In this document: positions 19,156 to 28,795 of the stretch, one piece after another
Numbering within the stretch: the first letter of the stretch is position 1
How the letters are laid out: every line of letters begins with the position of its first letter
Source: JAPLDB01 sp038230515
Lineage (GTDB): Bacteria > Bacteroidota > Bacteroidia > AKYH767-A > 2013-40CM-41-45
Direction: 5' to 3'
NCBI GenBank assembly: GCA_038230515.1
Contig: JBBRND010000004.1
Coordinates: forward strand, 62,001 to 126,000
Length of the DNA: 64,000 nt
Made by a program: the position numbers and the translations under genes
The notes under the pieces: generated by a model
Databases searched by the model: none
What the model saw: the letters and a program-made list of their open reading frames with translations, nothing else
What the model was told of the DNA's origin: nothing

Positions 19156-21243
19156 ATGAAAAGAATTTTACTTTACTTTTTTTTATTTCTCAATTTCCAT
19201 TCTTCATTTTCGCAAAGCGGAGTGTGGACATGGATAAGCGGAGACAGCACAGCAAATGCAGGACCCGTGTATGGTACACAAGGAATACCTTCGGTAAACA
19301 ATCATCCTGCAGCACTTTATGAATACGCTGAATGGAAAGATAAGCAAGGCAACTTTTGGCTGTACGGAGGAATGGTACCTGCATTCATTGATTTATGGAA
19401 ATACAATCCAGTTACAAACGAATGGACATGGGTAAAAGGACCGGGCTCTGCCGGCAATGCAGCCGTGTTCGGAACAAAAGGAGTTGGCAATATTGCTAAT
19501 ACACCAGGTCAAAGAACCTACGGAGTTGCGACATGGGTTGATACCACAGGAAATTTTTGGCTATTCAGTGGTAAATCAACCAGTGATTTATGGAAGTATG
19601 ATATTGGAAGCAATGAATGGACTTGGATGAGTGGCGACTCCACTACAAATAACTTTTCCGTTCATGGTACGAAAGGAATTTCCAGCGCATCAAATGTTCC
19701 CGGTGCAAGACAGGAAACATGTTCTGCATGGACTGACTCATTAAATAACTTATGGCTGTTTGGCGGATATGGAGTTGATGAGGCAGGTGCTTTCGGTTGT
19801 TTAAATGATTTGATGAAATACAACATCAGCACAAATGAATGGACTTGGATGAGTGGTTCAATTCTTAGAAATGCAGTAAATAATTATGGAGTTAAAGGAA
19901 TACCCAGTCCAACAAATGTTCCTGGAGGCAGACAAACTTATACGAAGTGGAAAGATCAGCAGGGTAATTTTTGGCTGATGGGAGGCAGCGATAATACTTC
20001 AACTTACAATGATGTTTGGAAATATGATGTAACCATAAATGAATGGACGTGGATGGCGGGTCCAAGTTCGCCAAGTATAGGAGTATATCAAAGCACTTGT
20101 TTGTATGACAGTATAAATCTGCCTTCGGTAAGAATGGAACATCGCTCTTCAGTAACTGATAACTGTGGTAGGTTTTGGTTATTTGGTGGAACTAACATTC
20201 CAAATATTGGCGGATACTATAATGATTTGTGGCTGTTCGATCCTATGCAACTAAAATGGAATTGGCTAAGTGGTTCGAATGTTCTTAATCAAGCAGGCAA
20301 TTATGGTTCTATTGGAGTTCCTTCCGTTTCAAACATGCCACCATCTCGTTCAGGCGCAGTTGCATGGTGGGGAAACGATAACAGGTTTTATATGTTTGGA
20401 GGAATACAGAATCTGGTTACTCTTAAATATGGCGCACTTTGGGTATTTACTCCTGATACCAGTTGTGTACAATCATGTGCAATTCCTCCACAGGCCTCTT
20501 TTATTTCGCTCACTCCCATCTGCCCCGGCACTTGTGCTACTTTCTCAAATCTTTCTACCAATGCAACTACTTATCAATGGAATTTTGCAGGAGCAACACC
20601 AAGTACAAGTACAGATACAAACCCAACAAACATTTGCTACAACACACCGGGCGGTTATGATGTGCAGCTTATTGCAACAAATGCAAACGGCAGTGATACA
20701 CTTCTTCTAAGTAATTACATTATTGTTTATCCGTATCCGCCACCGCAGGGCATTTCGCAAAATGGAGATACACTTTACGCAAATGCAGGTGCAGTAAGTT
20801 ATCAATGGTATTACAACTCAACTTTAATTACCGGAGCAACAAATTATTTTTATGTGGCGCAAGCAAGTGGAGATTATAATGTGGTTGCTACAGATGGAAA
20901 TGGATGCGAGGTGGAGGCGGCAATATTTAATGTAATAGCTGGAATTCAGTCAGCAATTGGCAACGGGCAGTTTGCAATTTATCCGAATCCGGTAATTGAT
21001 AAATGCACGATTCACGATTTACAGTTTACGATGGGAACAGCCGTGGAGATTTCAATTTGGAATGTGGTTGGAGAAAAGGTTTATGAATCAGAGATCAAGA
21101 ATCAAAAATCCTTCGGTCGCCATGGGCTTGCCGAAAAGGATGGAGAAATTCAACTTGATGTTACGTTTTTGGAAAGAGGAATTTACTTTCTAAAAGTAGA
21201 AACGGGTGAGAAGGTTTTTCAAAGGAAGTTAGTGAAGGTTTAA
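19156..21243 (+). CDS. Secreted Kelch-type protein with PKD domain and T9SS sorting domain
   Basis: A 695-residue exported protein. Residues 1-20 form a signal peptide. The propeller repeats are longer than in the two upstream genes (about 65 residues: EWTWMSGDST ... YGTKGI ... WKDQQGNFWLMGG ... NDVWKYD). The PKD block (NLSTNATTYQWNFAGATPST) and the adjoining segment (YPYPPPQGISQNGDTLYANA) closely match the first paralogue. The type A T9SS tail ends in GIYFLKVETGEKVFQRKLVK. Within the tail an extra 11 residues (FGRHGLAEKDG) coincide with a palindromic DNA insertion (21109-21140). Probably co-transcribed with the two upstream genes (12-bp gap). Confidence 0.85.
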   Translation: MKRILLYFFLFLNFHSSFSQSGVWTWISGDSTANAGPVYGTQGIPSVNNHPAALYEYAEWKDKQGNFWLYGGMVPAFIDLWKYNPVTNEWTWVKGPGSAGNAAVFGTKGVGNIANTPGQRTYGVATWVDTTGNFWLFSGKSTSDLWKYDIGSNEWTWMSGDSTTNNFSVHGTKGISSASNVPGARQETCSAWTDSLNNLWLFGGYGVDEAGAFGCLNDLMKYNISTNEWTWMSGSILRNAVNNYGVKGIPSPTNVPGGRQTYTKWKDQQGNFWLMGGSDNTSTYNDVWKYDVTINEWTWMAGPSSPSIGVYQSTCLYDSINLPSVRMEHRSSVTDNCGRFWLFGGTNIPNIGGYYNDLWLFDPMQLKWNWLSGSNVLNQAGNYGSIGVPSVSNMPPSRSGAVAWWGNDNRFYMFGGIQNLVTLKYGALWVFTPDTSCVQSCAIPPQASFISLTPICPGTCATFSNLSTNATTYQWNFAGATPSTSTDTNPTNICYNTPGGYDVQLIATNANGSDTLLLSNYIIVYPYPPPQGISQNGDTLYANAGAVSYQWYYNSTLITGATNYFYVAQASGDYNVVATDGNGCEVEAAIFNVIAGIQSAIGNGQFAIYPNPVIDKCTIHDLQFTMGTAVEISIWNVVGEKVYESEIKNQKSFGRHGLAEKDGEIQLDVTFLERGIYFLKVETGEKVFQRKLVKV
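21109..21140. repeat. Palindromic element inserted in frame in a T9SS tail
   Basis: TCCTTCGG and CCGAAAAGGA flank a GCCATGGGC centre, giving a hairpin. It sits exactly where the third Kelch protein has 11 residues missing from its paralogue (tail position ...NQKS / EIQLD), so a segment of 33 nt was inserted without breaking the frame. Confidence 0.6.
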
Positions 21244-21310
21244 ACGCTCTCAATCTTGCGAATGGCGAACTTTTTGTGTTGATCATTCTAGTACCTGTTC
21301 AATGCATAAA

Positions 21311-22210
21311 TTATTTTTTTGAAATTGCAGCAGCGCTTTTGTTTATCAGGTAAACCCCGATCAATGCTCCCGCCAATCCTAAAAAATGCAGTGGGCTTAA
21401 TGTTTCTTTATCAGCCAATCCCCACAGCACAGCTACAATAGGAATGAGATAAGTAACTGAAGTTGCAAACAGCGCTCCTGAAATTTTAATCAGTTTATTA
21501 AAAAGTACAGTGGATAATGCAGTACCCATTATTCCAAGAATCAAAACATACATCATGCTCATGCCCGCACCCGGAATAGTTTGAGTGCGGGAAATAAAAT
21601 CGGTGAAGAATATTGAAGCCCCCATTGGGATACCGGTGAACATTAACGCCATGGCCGTGTTGCTCACGCTGTCAACATCAGCCAGCTTGCTGCGGATAAT
21701 ATTTACACTGAAACCGTAGCAAAAAGTAGCGATGATAACAGCACCTGCAAAGCGAAGATCGTTTTGAGAATTATCAGAATTTCTTCCTGCAATCAACAGG
21801 CAAGCACCGATCAATCCAATGATCAAGCCGTAAATTTTATTCTGAGAAAGTTTCATTTTGAAAATGCTGATGCCAATGATGAATGTAAAAAGCGGGGTGA
21901 GCGAATTCAACATTCCCGTGAGTGCGCTGTTGAGATGTGTTTCTGCGAGCGGAAAAAGAATGGAAGGAATTCCGTTGCCGAGCCATCCTGCTGCTACTAA
22001 ATACTTCCATTTTTTACGCGGCACTTTTTTGAGAGACTTAACGAGAAAAGGCAGAAGGCAAAGAAATGATACACCCATTCTCAATGCACCTATCTGAAAC
22101 GGAGTGTATGCTTCCAGCCCGCGTTTCATCAATATGAATGAACTGCCCCAAATAATGGCAAGCACGATCATCAGAATCCATGCAGTGGTGGAATTATTTT
22201 TATTCAGCAT
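21311..22210 (-). CDS. EamA/DMT-family transporter
   Basis: A 299-residue membrane protein with ten predicted hydrophobic helices in two EamA halves. The first has WGSSFILMKRGLEAYTPFQI and the second has FCYGFSVNIIRSKLADVD and VTYLIPIVAVLWGLADKE. DMT proteins export or import small metabolites; the substrate cannot be read from sequence. Its start lies directly against the stop of the FAD enzyme upstream (22211), so it is probably the last gene of the pigment operon, or a neighbour sharing its transcript. Confidence 0.85.
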   Translation of the reverse strand: MLNKNNSTTAWILMIVLAIIWGSSFILMKRGLEAYTPFQIGALRMGVSFLCLLPFLVKSLKKVPRKKWKYLVAAGWLGNGIPSILFPLAETHLNSALTGMLNSLTPLFTFIIGISIFKMKLSQNKIYGLIIGLIGACLLIAGRNSDNSQNDLRFAGAVIIATFCYGFSVNIIRSKLADVDSVSNTAMALMFTGIPMGASIFFTDFISRTQTIPGAGMSMMYVLILGIMGTALSTVLFNKLIKISGALFATSVTYLIPIVAVLWGLADKETLSPLHFLGLAGALIGVYLINKSAAAISKK

Positions 22211-23725
22211 TTAAGCAGAGGTTATTTTGTTGATCAGGTATTCCGCGCCCAATAATTGAGAGCATGTGAGTACAGCACCTACCGTTACTCCGAGTACTCC
22301 GTGCATATTTAAATTCTGCCCCGTTAGTAAAAGATTTTCCACTTTTGTTTTCGGAGAAATGAATGACTTCAATGGATCACTTGCATCCTTTTCAATTCCA
22401 TACAATGAACCATCGCGAACACCAATATAATCACGAAAGGTGAGCGGAGTGGAAGCGTAATGTGATTTTATTTTACTTCGGATGCCAGGAAATTTTTTCT
22501 CGATAAAGTCAATCAACTGTTCGCTCTTCCGCAATTTGAATTCATTGTAATCATCTCCCCTATGCTGTTGATTTTTGGGAATTGTATTTCGTGTATGCGC
22601 CCATTTTTTCACATCATCAAATTTCATGTAAGTCAAAAGAGCAATGCTGTCCGTGTACGTTTCTGATTTCGTAGTATATGGAGTAAACAGCGCGTAGCTC
22701 GTTGGCCATTCATTTTCTTTGTATTGAATTTCATTCCACACATCGGTTTTTACGTAGTGATAATGATTGTGATTCAGATAGGGGAATGAATTTTCCTTCA
22801 TCACAATATTGAGCGTAAAAACAGAAATCGTATTATTCAATTCACTGATGCGATGCCTGTAGGCAGGTCTTATTTTGCTGTTCTCTAAAAGGTCAAGTGT
22901 ATCAGCAGGTGGAATGTTTGAGATGAATGTTTTTGCGCTGATGCGTTCTCCATTTTCAAGTTCAATGTATGTGGCTTCATTCCCTTCGCATCTTATTTTT
23001 GAAACACGCGAGTAGTTGCGAACAGTTCCTCCAAAACCTTTAATTGATTTTACAAGCAGCGTTGCAATCTGCGAACCGCCATCCACGCACTTCCACGAAC
23101 TTTCAATGTAAGTATTCACCACAAGCGCCTGCACATACAGAGGAGTTCGGTCACCATTACCTGCATACAATGGATTCGATCCTGCCAACACATTCTGTAA
23201 CATCACATCACTCGTTACTGAGTTAATGTAATCACGAGCATTGATCTCAAAAATTCTCGTGTTGAGAATATCCTTTTGCCCCACCTGCACATTGTACAAC
23301 GGAAACTGCTGAGTGATCTCTTTTATTTTATTGCAGTAGGTGATGATGTTGTTTCTCTCCTTCGGAAAGTCTTTCGAAAGGACTTCAATAAAATTTTCAT
23401 ATCCCTGAGCATGCCGGTATTCTTTTTCATGATTATCAAAACTGATTACATCAAAACCATCCATGTCCATCCGCTTCAACTTGAGCTTATCCATCAAACC
23501 GAAATACTTGAAGTATCGGTAAAGGTTTTGTCCTTCTGCCAATCCACCGATGTAATGAATGCCTGTATCGAATACAGCGCGATCCCTGACAAAAATCTGA
23601 AGGTTGCCGCCAAATTGCCTGTTCTTTTCAAGAATGCAAACGTTCTTTCCTTCCTTCGCAAGAATGTATCCGCACTCCAAGCCGCCAAGCCCGCTTCCGA
23701 TAATTGCTACATCGAATTGTTCCAT
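22211..23725 (-). CDS. FAD-dependent desaturase/isomerase-like oxidoreductase (CrtI-type)
   Basis: A 504-residue enzyme with an N-terminal dinucleotide-binding motif (VAIIGSGLGGLECGYILAKE, residues 5-24) and the C-terminal FAD block (NLLLTGQNLNMHGVLGVTVG) of the phytoene desaturase / carotenoid isomerase / retinol saturase group. It begins 8 bp after the stop of the MMPL fusion gene. NAD(P)/FAD enzymes of this type are regular members of flexirubin loci. A role in modifying the polyene chain or ring is an inference; no carotenoid genes were seen in the window. Confidence 0.85.
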   Translation of the reverse strand: MEQFDVAIIGSGLGGLECGYILAKEGKNVCILEKNRQFGGNLQIFVRDRAVFDTGIHYIGGLAEGQNLYRYFKYFGLMDKLKLKRMDMDGFDVISFDNHEKEYRHAQGYENFIEVLSKDFPKERNNIITYCNKIKEITQQFPLYNVQVGQKDILNTRIFEINARDYINSVTSDVMLQNVLAGSNPLYAGNGDRTPLYVQALVVNTYIESSWKCVDGGSQIATLLVKSIKGFGGTVRNYSRVSKIRCEGNEATYIELENGERISAKTFISNIPPADTLDLLENSKIRPAYRHRISELNNTISVFTLNIVMKENSFPYLNHNHYHYVKTDVWNEIQYKENEWPTSYALFTPYTTKSETYTDSIALLTYMKFDDVKKWAHTRNTIPKNQQHRGDDYNEFKLRKSEQLIDFIEKKFPGIRSKIKSHYASTPLTFRDYIGVRDGSLYGIEKDASDPLKSFISPKTKVENLLLTGQNLNMHGVLGVTVGAVLTCSQLLGAEYLINKITSA

Positions 23726-23733
23726 CCGGTGCG

Positions 23734-26700
23734 TTAGAATTTTTTCAGATGATAAAAAAGATTTGAAGTGAGCTTCGTGTTATCAATCACTTCGAACTTT
23801 AAATTATTCTCTTTCGCCACTCTCTCAATTGTTTTTGCGGAGATAAATTGCAAACTTCCATTTTTTGCCTTGTTGTAACCAAAAGTAGTAGAGAAAAATT
23901 CCGTCAGCTTAGTGCCGCGATGTCGGCCGCTCAAATCAGCATTCGCATCGCGAATTAATACTGAACCGCCTTCATTCAGATTTTGAATACACATTCTTAA
24001 AAGAGAAATTTGCTTTTCTTCACTCATGTAATGCAGCACATCACTCAAAAGAAATGTATCAGTAGGTGCGAAATTGTAGTGTAACACATCGCTGCAAATA
24101 AAATTTACGTTCGATGGTTTTGTAGGAGAGTTAGAGGCAAGTGAAATTTTATCCTCATCATAATCAATCCCTGTCACCTGCCTGTGTTTTGAAATGAAGC
24201 CAAGCATGAGAGAAACATTTCCATACCCACAGCCAAGATCAACTACACTTCCGGTGCGAGGTACGCGGTCAAGAAACAAGCGATAATTATTTTCAAGCCG
24301 GAGTTTAATTCGAATGTACCATTCCAACACTGCTCCTTTGTAAATATAATTCTTGATGAGTTTGTCCTTAAAGTATTCGGGCGTTTCAATTTCTTCTCGC
24401 AGTTTGTTATACTCTGATTTAAAATATTTTGAAATACTCTTTGTGCGTTCGTAATAGCCGAAACCAAATGATGCATCATCAGGTTTTATTCTCGGAAGAA
24501 ATTTTACAGTGAGTTGTCCACTTTTCAAAAGAAATGTATCGTGCTTATTCATTGTGTCGCTGGTGCCGTGAATAAGCAGCGGAAGGATATCAAGATTCAT
24601 TTTCTCTGCAATGAAGAACGCGCCTTTGTGAAAACGATGTACGTCCGATGTACTCGATCGTGTACCTTCTGGAAAAATAACAATGCTGTAGCCGAGTTCC
24701 ACAGCTTCAGTTAAAGCCGCAATGCTTTCTTCAAAACCTCTGCTTACAGGGTAAAATCCTGCTAACTTAACTACTCTTCCGAAGAACGGAGAGTTCCAAA
24801 CCCAGTCATTTACAAGCAAAATGTTTTTATTGCTGATCATTACCGTAAGAAGTATATCCAAAAACGATTGATGATTGGCAATAAGAACAGATGGCTTTGA
24901 AAAATCTTCGTTGTGTTCATTGATGATCTTCTTTTTCACATTTACCATTATGTAAATCAGCGATCGACAAAATAAACTCAGCAGGTTATGAAAGCCGCGT
25001 TGCTTAATTTTTTTCTTAAGAGGAATAATAGGGTAAACTACCAAAGCACCCGCAGTGAGAATTATGCACCCAAGTAAAAAATAAGAGAAAGCAAATGTTG
25101 ATTGAAAGATCGTGAGAAAAGTGAGCGGTACTTTTCCATCACGTTTTCTATTGATGATTAAAAATTCATACAGTATCGGCTGAACATAAAAGGAAATGAA
25201 CACTACGCACAACATGCCGATGATCGTGATGAGTGAAATAGATTGTAATGCAGGATGCTTCGCAAAAATTAAAACACCCACACCGATAAGGCAGGTCAAT
25301 GCCGAAAGAAGAATAGATGTTTTGAAAGATGAAAGCATTTTCAGTCCGCTTGAATAATTTTGAAGAATTCCTTCGGAGTTGAAGATGCTGTAGTCATCAC
25401 CCAATCCGAAAATGAAAGTTGAGATGATGATGTTTACAATGTTGAACTTAATTCCGATCAATGTCATAATGCCGAGAATCCAAATCCAGCTTATCAGCAT
25501 TGGAAGAAAACTAAATACTGCCGGCTCAATTCTTCCGAATGAAAGCAGGAGGAAAAAGAAAACGAGCAATGAAGAAATATAAAGCACACTGTTGAAATCA
25601 CTTTGCAGAAACTGCATAAGTTGAGTTGCAACAAATAATTTGTCAAACACAATTACGTTAGAGAGATTTGAAAATGCGGCAAAGAACTTATCTCGGTTTT
25701 CTTCTGCAACTTTTATTCCCGTAAGGATAGTTACCACATTATTCTTTACAGACACGAATTCGGAAAGCATAGAGTTTTTAAAAACTCCGGAATTGATCAT
25801 GTCAACCGTTTTGAAATCCCTATCAAGAATCGCATAGAACGGATCAAAGGCATTGGTTACAAAACCTGCAGAAGAAGAATAGTTATGAATATTTTTCTTT
25901 ACTTTCTCTCTCTTGGTTTCACTCCAGTAATTTTTCCAGCGTTCAATTCGCAGTTGTTGCACCGAATCAGAAATTAAAAAATCAGCGACTGACGAACTAC
26001 TTGCCACCACTCTGCTTTCTTTTAATCCTTTCAATCGTTCATTCAGAATAATATTCGCATCAGTTGCTTCGCGCAATGTGCTTCCATAAGCTATACAAAA
26101 AACCGACTTGAGATGAGCGTTGTTAATGCTGTCTAATTTTTTCTCCGCTACCTTCAAGTGATCGGGCATGAAATTCATGTTCATCATGTTGCTTTCAAAC
26201 CCAACATCAAAAGCACACCAGGTAAGGATGCACGTAACAATAATGATTGTTGCAACCAACGGCATCTTCCTTTTGAAACGGAATGAAACCATCTTGTCAA
26301 CAATTTTTTCCAATCGGCTCGTAGATGCAAACTCTTCAGCTCTGAAAAAAGAAAAAGTGTGAGGCAATACAATCAACGTAAAAAGAGCAGCACCAATCAA
26401 ACTGAATGCCGCAAACATTCCGAAGTCGTGCAGCAATTCGGATTTTATAAATAACAATCCGAGAAACGCCCCGATGGTTGTAATGCTTCCCACCGTCATG
26501 GGACCAGCGAGATCGCGGAGAACTTTTTTAACATCGCGCACGTGCTTGAGGTGAACAAAAAAGTGGAGCGAATAATTGATTGCTAAACCCAACACTACAG
26601 AGCCCGCGCCAACAGCAATAATGGAGACCTTCGTTTTGATAAGAAATAACAATGCCAGCGCAAACCCCGCACCGAACAACACAGGAAAGAAAATAAAAAC

Positions 26701-27591
26701 CAATACTCTTTTTTTTCTGAAGAAGAAATAAAGTAAAAGGATGATGAGAACTGTAGAAAGCGCTGAAGCAAAAATGGAATCATTCTTTATTTGATGAGCA
26801 TTCGCAAGTGAAACAACTGCACCCCCGAAAAGCGTTGCCTCAACTCCGTTTGATTCTTTTGTAAACTCACTAATCGTTTCATCAATCGTTGAAATAAATT
26901 TCTCGTTCTTCTTAGTATCCCCTGCATCGAAGGATGGAGCAATAAAAAGCAACAAGGTCTTTTTGTCCTTGGAAAAAATGTATCCATTCTCAATCTCATA
27001 ATTATTGTCCAGCTGAAGTTGCTTCAGCTTATTCAGAATAATCGGAGCGAAACCAAGGGGATCCTTCTCAATAAACCTTCCCATCACAACTCCTGAGGGA
27101 GCAAGAAGCGATTTGTAATTTTTTTTCATCGCATGCGCAATGGAACTATCGGTAGTCAGCGAATCGAGATGCAAATAATCAGCATCATCCAGGTAAAGAG
27201 GAAGATTGCAGTACAGTTCATCATACAAATCGAGAAAAGAATTTTCTTCTATGTGATATAAAATATGATCAATGTATTCTGAAGAAAGTTTTTTGTTGAT
27301 TTCACCTGCAAAGGAATCAGCAAAAGAAATCATGGCGGTCTTTGCCTCTTCATACTCAAGAGAAGAGGAAACCATCACCACCAGTTTATCTTTCAGTTTG
27401 TTATTCGCGAATGCTTCCTTTACAGCAAGAGAATTTTTTTCTCCAAGTGGAAGAAAACGGGTGATATCTTCCTCAAACTGAATTTTAATTGCAAGCCATG
27501 TGATGACCAGGCAAAGCAGTGCCACGCCCATCCAGAAAATTTTCAGGTGCTTATTAAAAAAAGAATAGAGAGCGAGAAAGAGGGTTGCCAA
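23734..27591 (-). CDS. Trifunctional MMPL exporter / lysophospholipid-type acyltransferase / SAM methyltransferase
   Basis: A 1285-residue fusion. Residues 1 to about 810 are an RND/MMPL-type exporter with two sets of transmembrane helices and periplasmic loops (VLGLAINYSLHFFVHLKHVR; IFGLGDDYSIFNSEGILQNY). Residues about 880-1050 are a PlsC-like acyltransferase with NHQSFLD (HX4D, near 905-911) and FPEGTRS (near 972-979). Residues about 1110-1285 are a class I methyltransferase with VVDLGCGYGN (near 1115-1124). The same three-part fusion is known from flexirubin / aryl-polyene loci of Bacteroidota. It probably moves or tethers the finished pigment in the envelope while acylating and methylating it. 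It lies between the DUF2062 frame and the FAD enzyme. Confidence 0.92.
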   Translation of the reverse strand: MATLFLALYSFFNKHLKIFWMGVALLCLVITWLAIKIQFEEDITRFLPLGEKNSLAVKEAFANNKLKDKLVVMVSSSLEYEEAKTAMISFADSFAGEINKKLSSEYIDHILYHIEENSFLDLYDELYCNLPLYLDDADYLHLDSLTTDSSIAHAMKKNYKSLLAPSGVVMGRFIEKDPLGFAPIILNKLKQLQLDNNYEIENGYIFSKDKKTLLLFIAPSFDAGDTKKNEKFISTIDETISEFTKESNGVEATLFGGAVVSLANAHQIKNDSIFASALSTVLIILLLYFFFRKKRVLVFIFFPVLFGAGFALALLFLIKTKVSIIAVGAGSVVLGLAINYSLHFFVHLKHVRDVKKVLRDLAGPMTVGSITTIGAFLGLLFIKSELLHDFGMFAAFSLIGAALFTLIVLPHTFSFFRAEEFASTSRLEKIVDKMVSFRFKRKMPLVATIIIVTCILTWCAFDVGFESNMMNMNFMPDHLKVAEKKLDSINNAHLKSVFCIAYGSTLREATDANIILNERLKGLKESRVVASSSSVADFLISDSVQQLRIERWKNYWSETKREKVKKNIHNYSSSAGFVTNAFDPFYAILDRDFKTVDMINSGVFKNSMLSEFVSVKNNVVTILTGIKVAEENRDKFFAAFSNLSNVIVFDKLFVATQLMQFLQSDFNSVLYISSLLVFFFLLLSFGRIEPAVFSFLPMLISWIWILGIMTLIGIKFNIVNIIISTFIFGLGDDYSIFNSEGILQNYSSGLKMLSSFKTSILLSALTCLIGVGVLIFAKHPALQSISLITIIGMLCVVFISFYVQPILYEFLIINRKRDGKVPLTFLTIFQSTFAFSYFLLGCIILTAGALVVYPIIPLKKKIKQRGFHNLLSLFCRSLIYIMVNVKKKIINEHNEDFSKPSVLIANHQSFLDILLTVMISNKNILLVNDWVWNSPFFGRVVKLAGFYPVSRGFEESIAALTEAVELGYSIVIFPEGTRSSTSDVHRFHKGAFFIAEKMNLDILPLLIHGTSDTMNKHDTFLLKSGQLTVKFLPRIKPDDASFGFGYYERTKSISKYFKSEYNKLREEIETPEYFKDKLIKNYIYKGAVLEWYIRIKLRLENNYRLFLDRVPRTGSVVDLGCGYGNVSLMLGFISKHRQVTGIDYDEDKISLASNSPTKPSNVNFICSDVLHYNFAPTDTFLLSDVLHYMSEEKQISLLRMCIQNLNEGGSVLIRDANADLSGRHRGTKLTEFFSTTFGYNKAKNGSLQFISAKTIERVAKENNLKFEVIDNTKLTSNLFYHLKKF

Positions 27592-27602
27592 AAGTCAGTA
27601 TC

Positions 27603-27929
27603 CTAAGAATTTTTCCTTGAGAATTTCAGAATCGCAAATGTAATAAGCCATCCTAAAATTCCCATCATGAAAGCAAATACAATACTGCCGGGAATATATT
27701 GCACGAGCATTTTTTTTGCGGCATCAAGCGTGATGTCGTGAAACGTGAGAGCTAGTGGTTGGTTGAGTATCAGTGATCCTGTTTTCATGCTGCAATAGAG
27801 GATGAACGGAATCATTGGCGGAATGCTGATGTTGGATGCAATGATCACCAATCCTTTATTCAGTTTGTAAAAATGGGCCAACCCAAAAGCAATGATCATT
27901 TGGTAACCCCACAACGGCACAATGCCCAT
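27603..27929 (-). CDS. DUF2062 membrane domain, separated from its glycosyltransferase by a frameshift
   Basis: 108 residues from the first ATG, with hydrophobic helices (GIVPLWGYQMIIAFGLAHFY; GSIVFAFMMGILGWLITFAI). The same frame stays open upstream of this ATG and reads KKFLHESLFNRDESPVV, then KANSVGFGLFMGIVPLWGYQ, back to an 11-base A run (28014-28024, T on the plus strand). The glycosyltransferase reads in from the other side of that run in a different frame. The natural product was therefore probably one protein. This entry covers only the ATG-initiated part. Confidence 0.7.
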   Translation of the reverse strand: MGIVPLWGYQMIIAFGLAHFYKLNKGLVIIASNISIPPMIPFILYCSMKTGSLILNQPLALTFHDITLDAAKKMLVQYIPGSIVFAFMMGILGWLITFAILKFSRKNS

Positions 27930-27958
27930 GAAGAGCCCAAAGCCAACGCTGTTTGCTT

Positions 27959-28795
27959 TTACAACGGGTGATTCGTCACGATTGAAAAGCGACTCGTGTA
28001 AAAATTTTTTGAATTTTTTTTTTTAATGCGGTTAAAAAACCGTTGAGGAAAAAACCACAGCACTGTGAGTATGACGAGCCACGTATGGAGTATTCCCACC
28101 CGCGTGAAATCAGTGAACGGACGAAAGTGTGTGATGCGCTCCTTTCCTTTTGCATAGAAAACTTTGATCGGAACAGAGATTACCGGAATGCCGTTCCATG
28201 CAGCTTTTACGAGTACCTCAATTTCAAATTCATATTTCGTGGTGAAAAAATTTCGCTTGTTAAGTTCCTTCACAGGATACAAACGAAAACCTGATTGCGT
28301 ATCAGGCAGAGAAATTCCTGTTTCGAATCGGAACCAGAAGTTTGAAATTTTGTGACCGAAGCTGCTCTTTCCGGGAATGGTTTCTCCACTCATGTTCCGT
28401 GCTCCAACAATGAGAGTTCCCGGTTGCTCCTGAATTTTTTCGAGAAAGACAGGAATATCATCAGCATAATGTTGTCCATCAGAATCAATCGTAATTGCAT
28501 ACTCAAAATCTTTTGTAACTGCCTCCTTAAAACCGGTACGAAGCGCTACTCCTTTTCCTTTGTTCGCATGAAAATTTACAACATGCAGATGCGAATACTT
28601 TTCAAGAATATTTTTTGTTTCATCAGTTGAACCGTCATTCACAATGATGATGCGGTTCGTATATTCCAATACACTTTCAATAACTCCGTCAAGAGTTTTC
28701 CCATTGTTATACGTTGGAACGATTACACAGCAGTTAAGTTTTTCAAAGCTGCTGTAGGATGCTGTGTCAGGCATAAACTGCTGCAAAGTAATCAA
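27959..28795 (-). CDS. Family 2 glycosyltransferase in the pigment locus (C-terminus shifted out of frame)
   Basis: 278 residues. GT-A fold with VIVPTYNNGKTLDGVIESVL at the N-terminus, NDGSTDET, the DXD-type metal site ITIDSDGQHYADD, and a C-terminal hydrophobic segment (LHTWLVILTVLWFFPQRFF). Similar dolichol-phosphate-mannose-synthase-like enzymes occur in aryl-polyene and flexirubin loci. After FFNRIKKK the frame passes an A11 tract and ends in an unrelated tail of about 20 residues (NSKNFYTSRFSIVTNHPL). A one-base insertion, or a two-base deletion, in the tract would join it to the DUF2062 domain. The start overlaps the stop of the dehydratase gene upstream by 4 bp. Confidence 0.85.
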   Translation of the reverse strand: MITLQQFMPDTASYSSFEKLNCCVIVPTYNNGKTLDGVIESVLEYTNRIIIVNDGSTDETKNILEKYSHLHVVNFHANKGKGVALRTGFKEAVTKDFEYAITIDSDGQHYADDIPVFLEKIQEQPGTLIVGARNMSGETIPGKSSFGHKISNFWFRFETGISLPDTQSGFRLYPVKELNKRNFFTTKYEFEIEVLVKAAWNGIPVISVPIKVFYAKGKERITHFRPFTDFTRVGILHTWLVILTVLWFFPQRFFNRIKKKNSKNFYTSRFSIVTNHPL

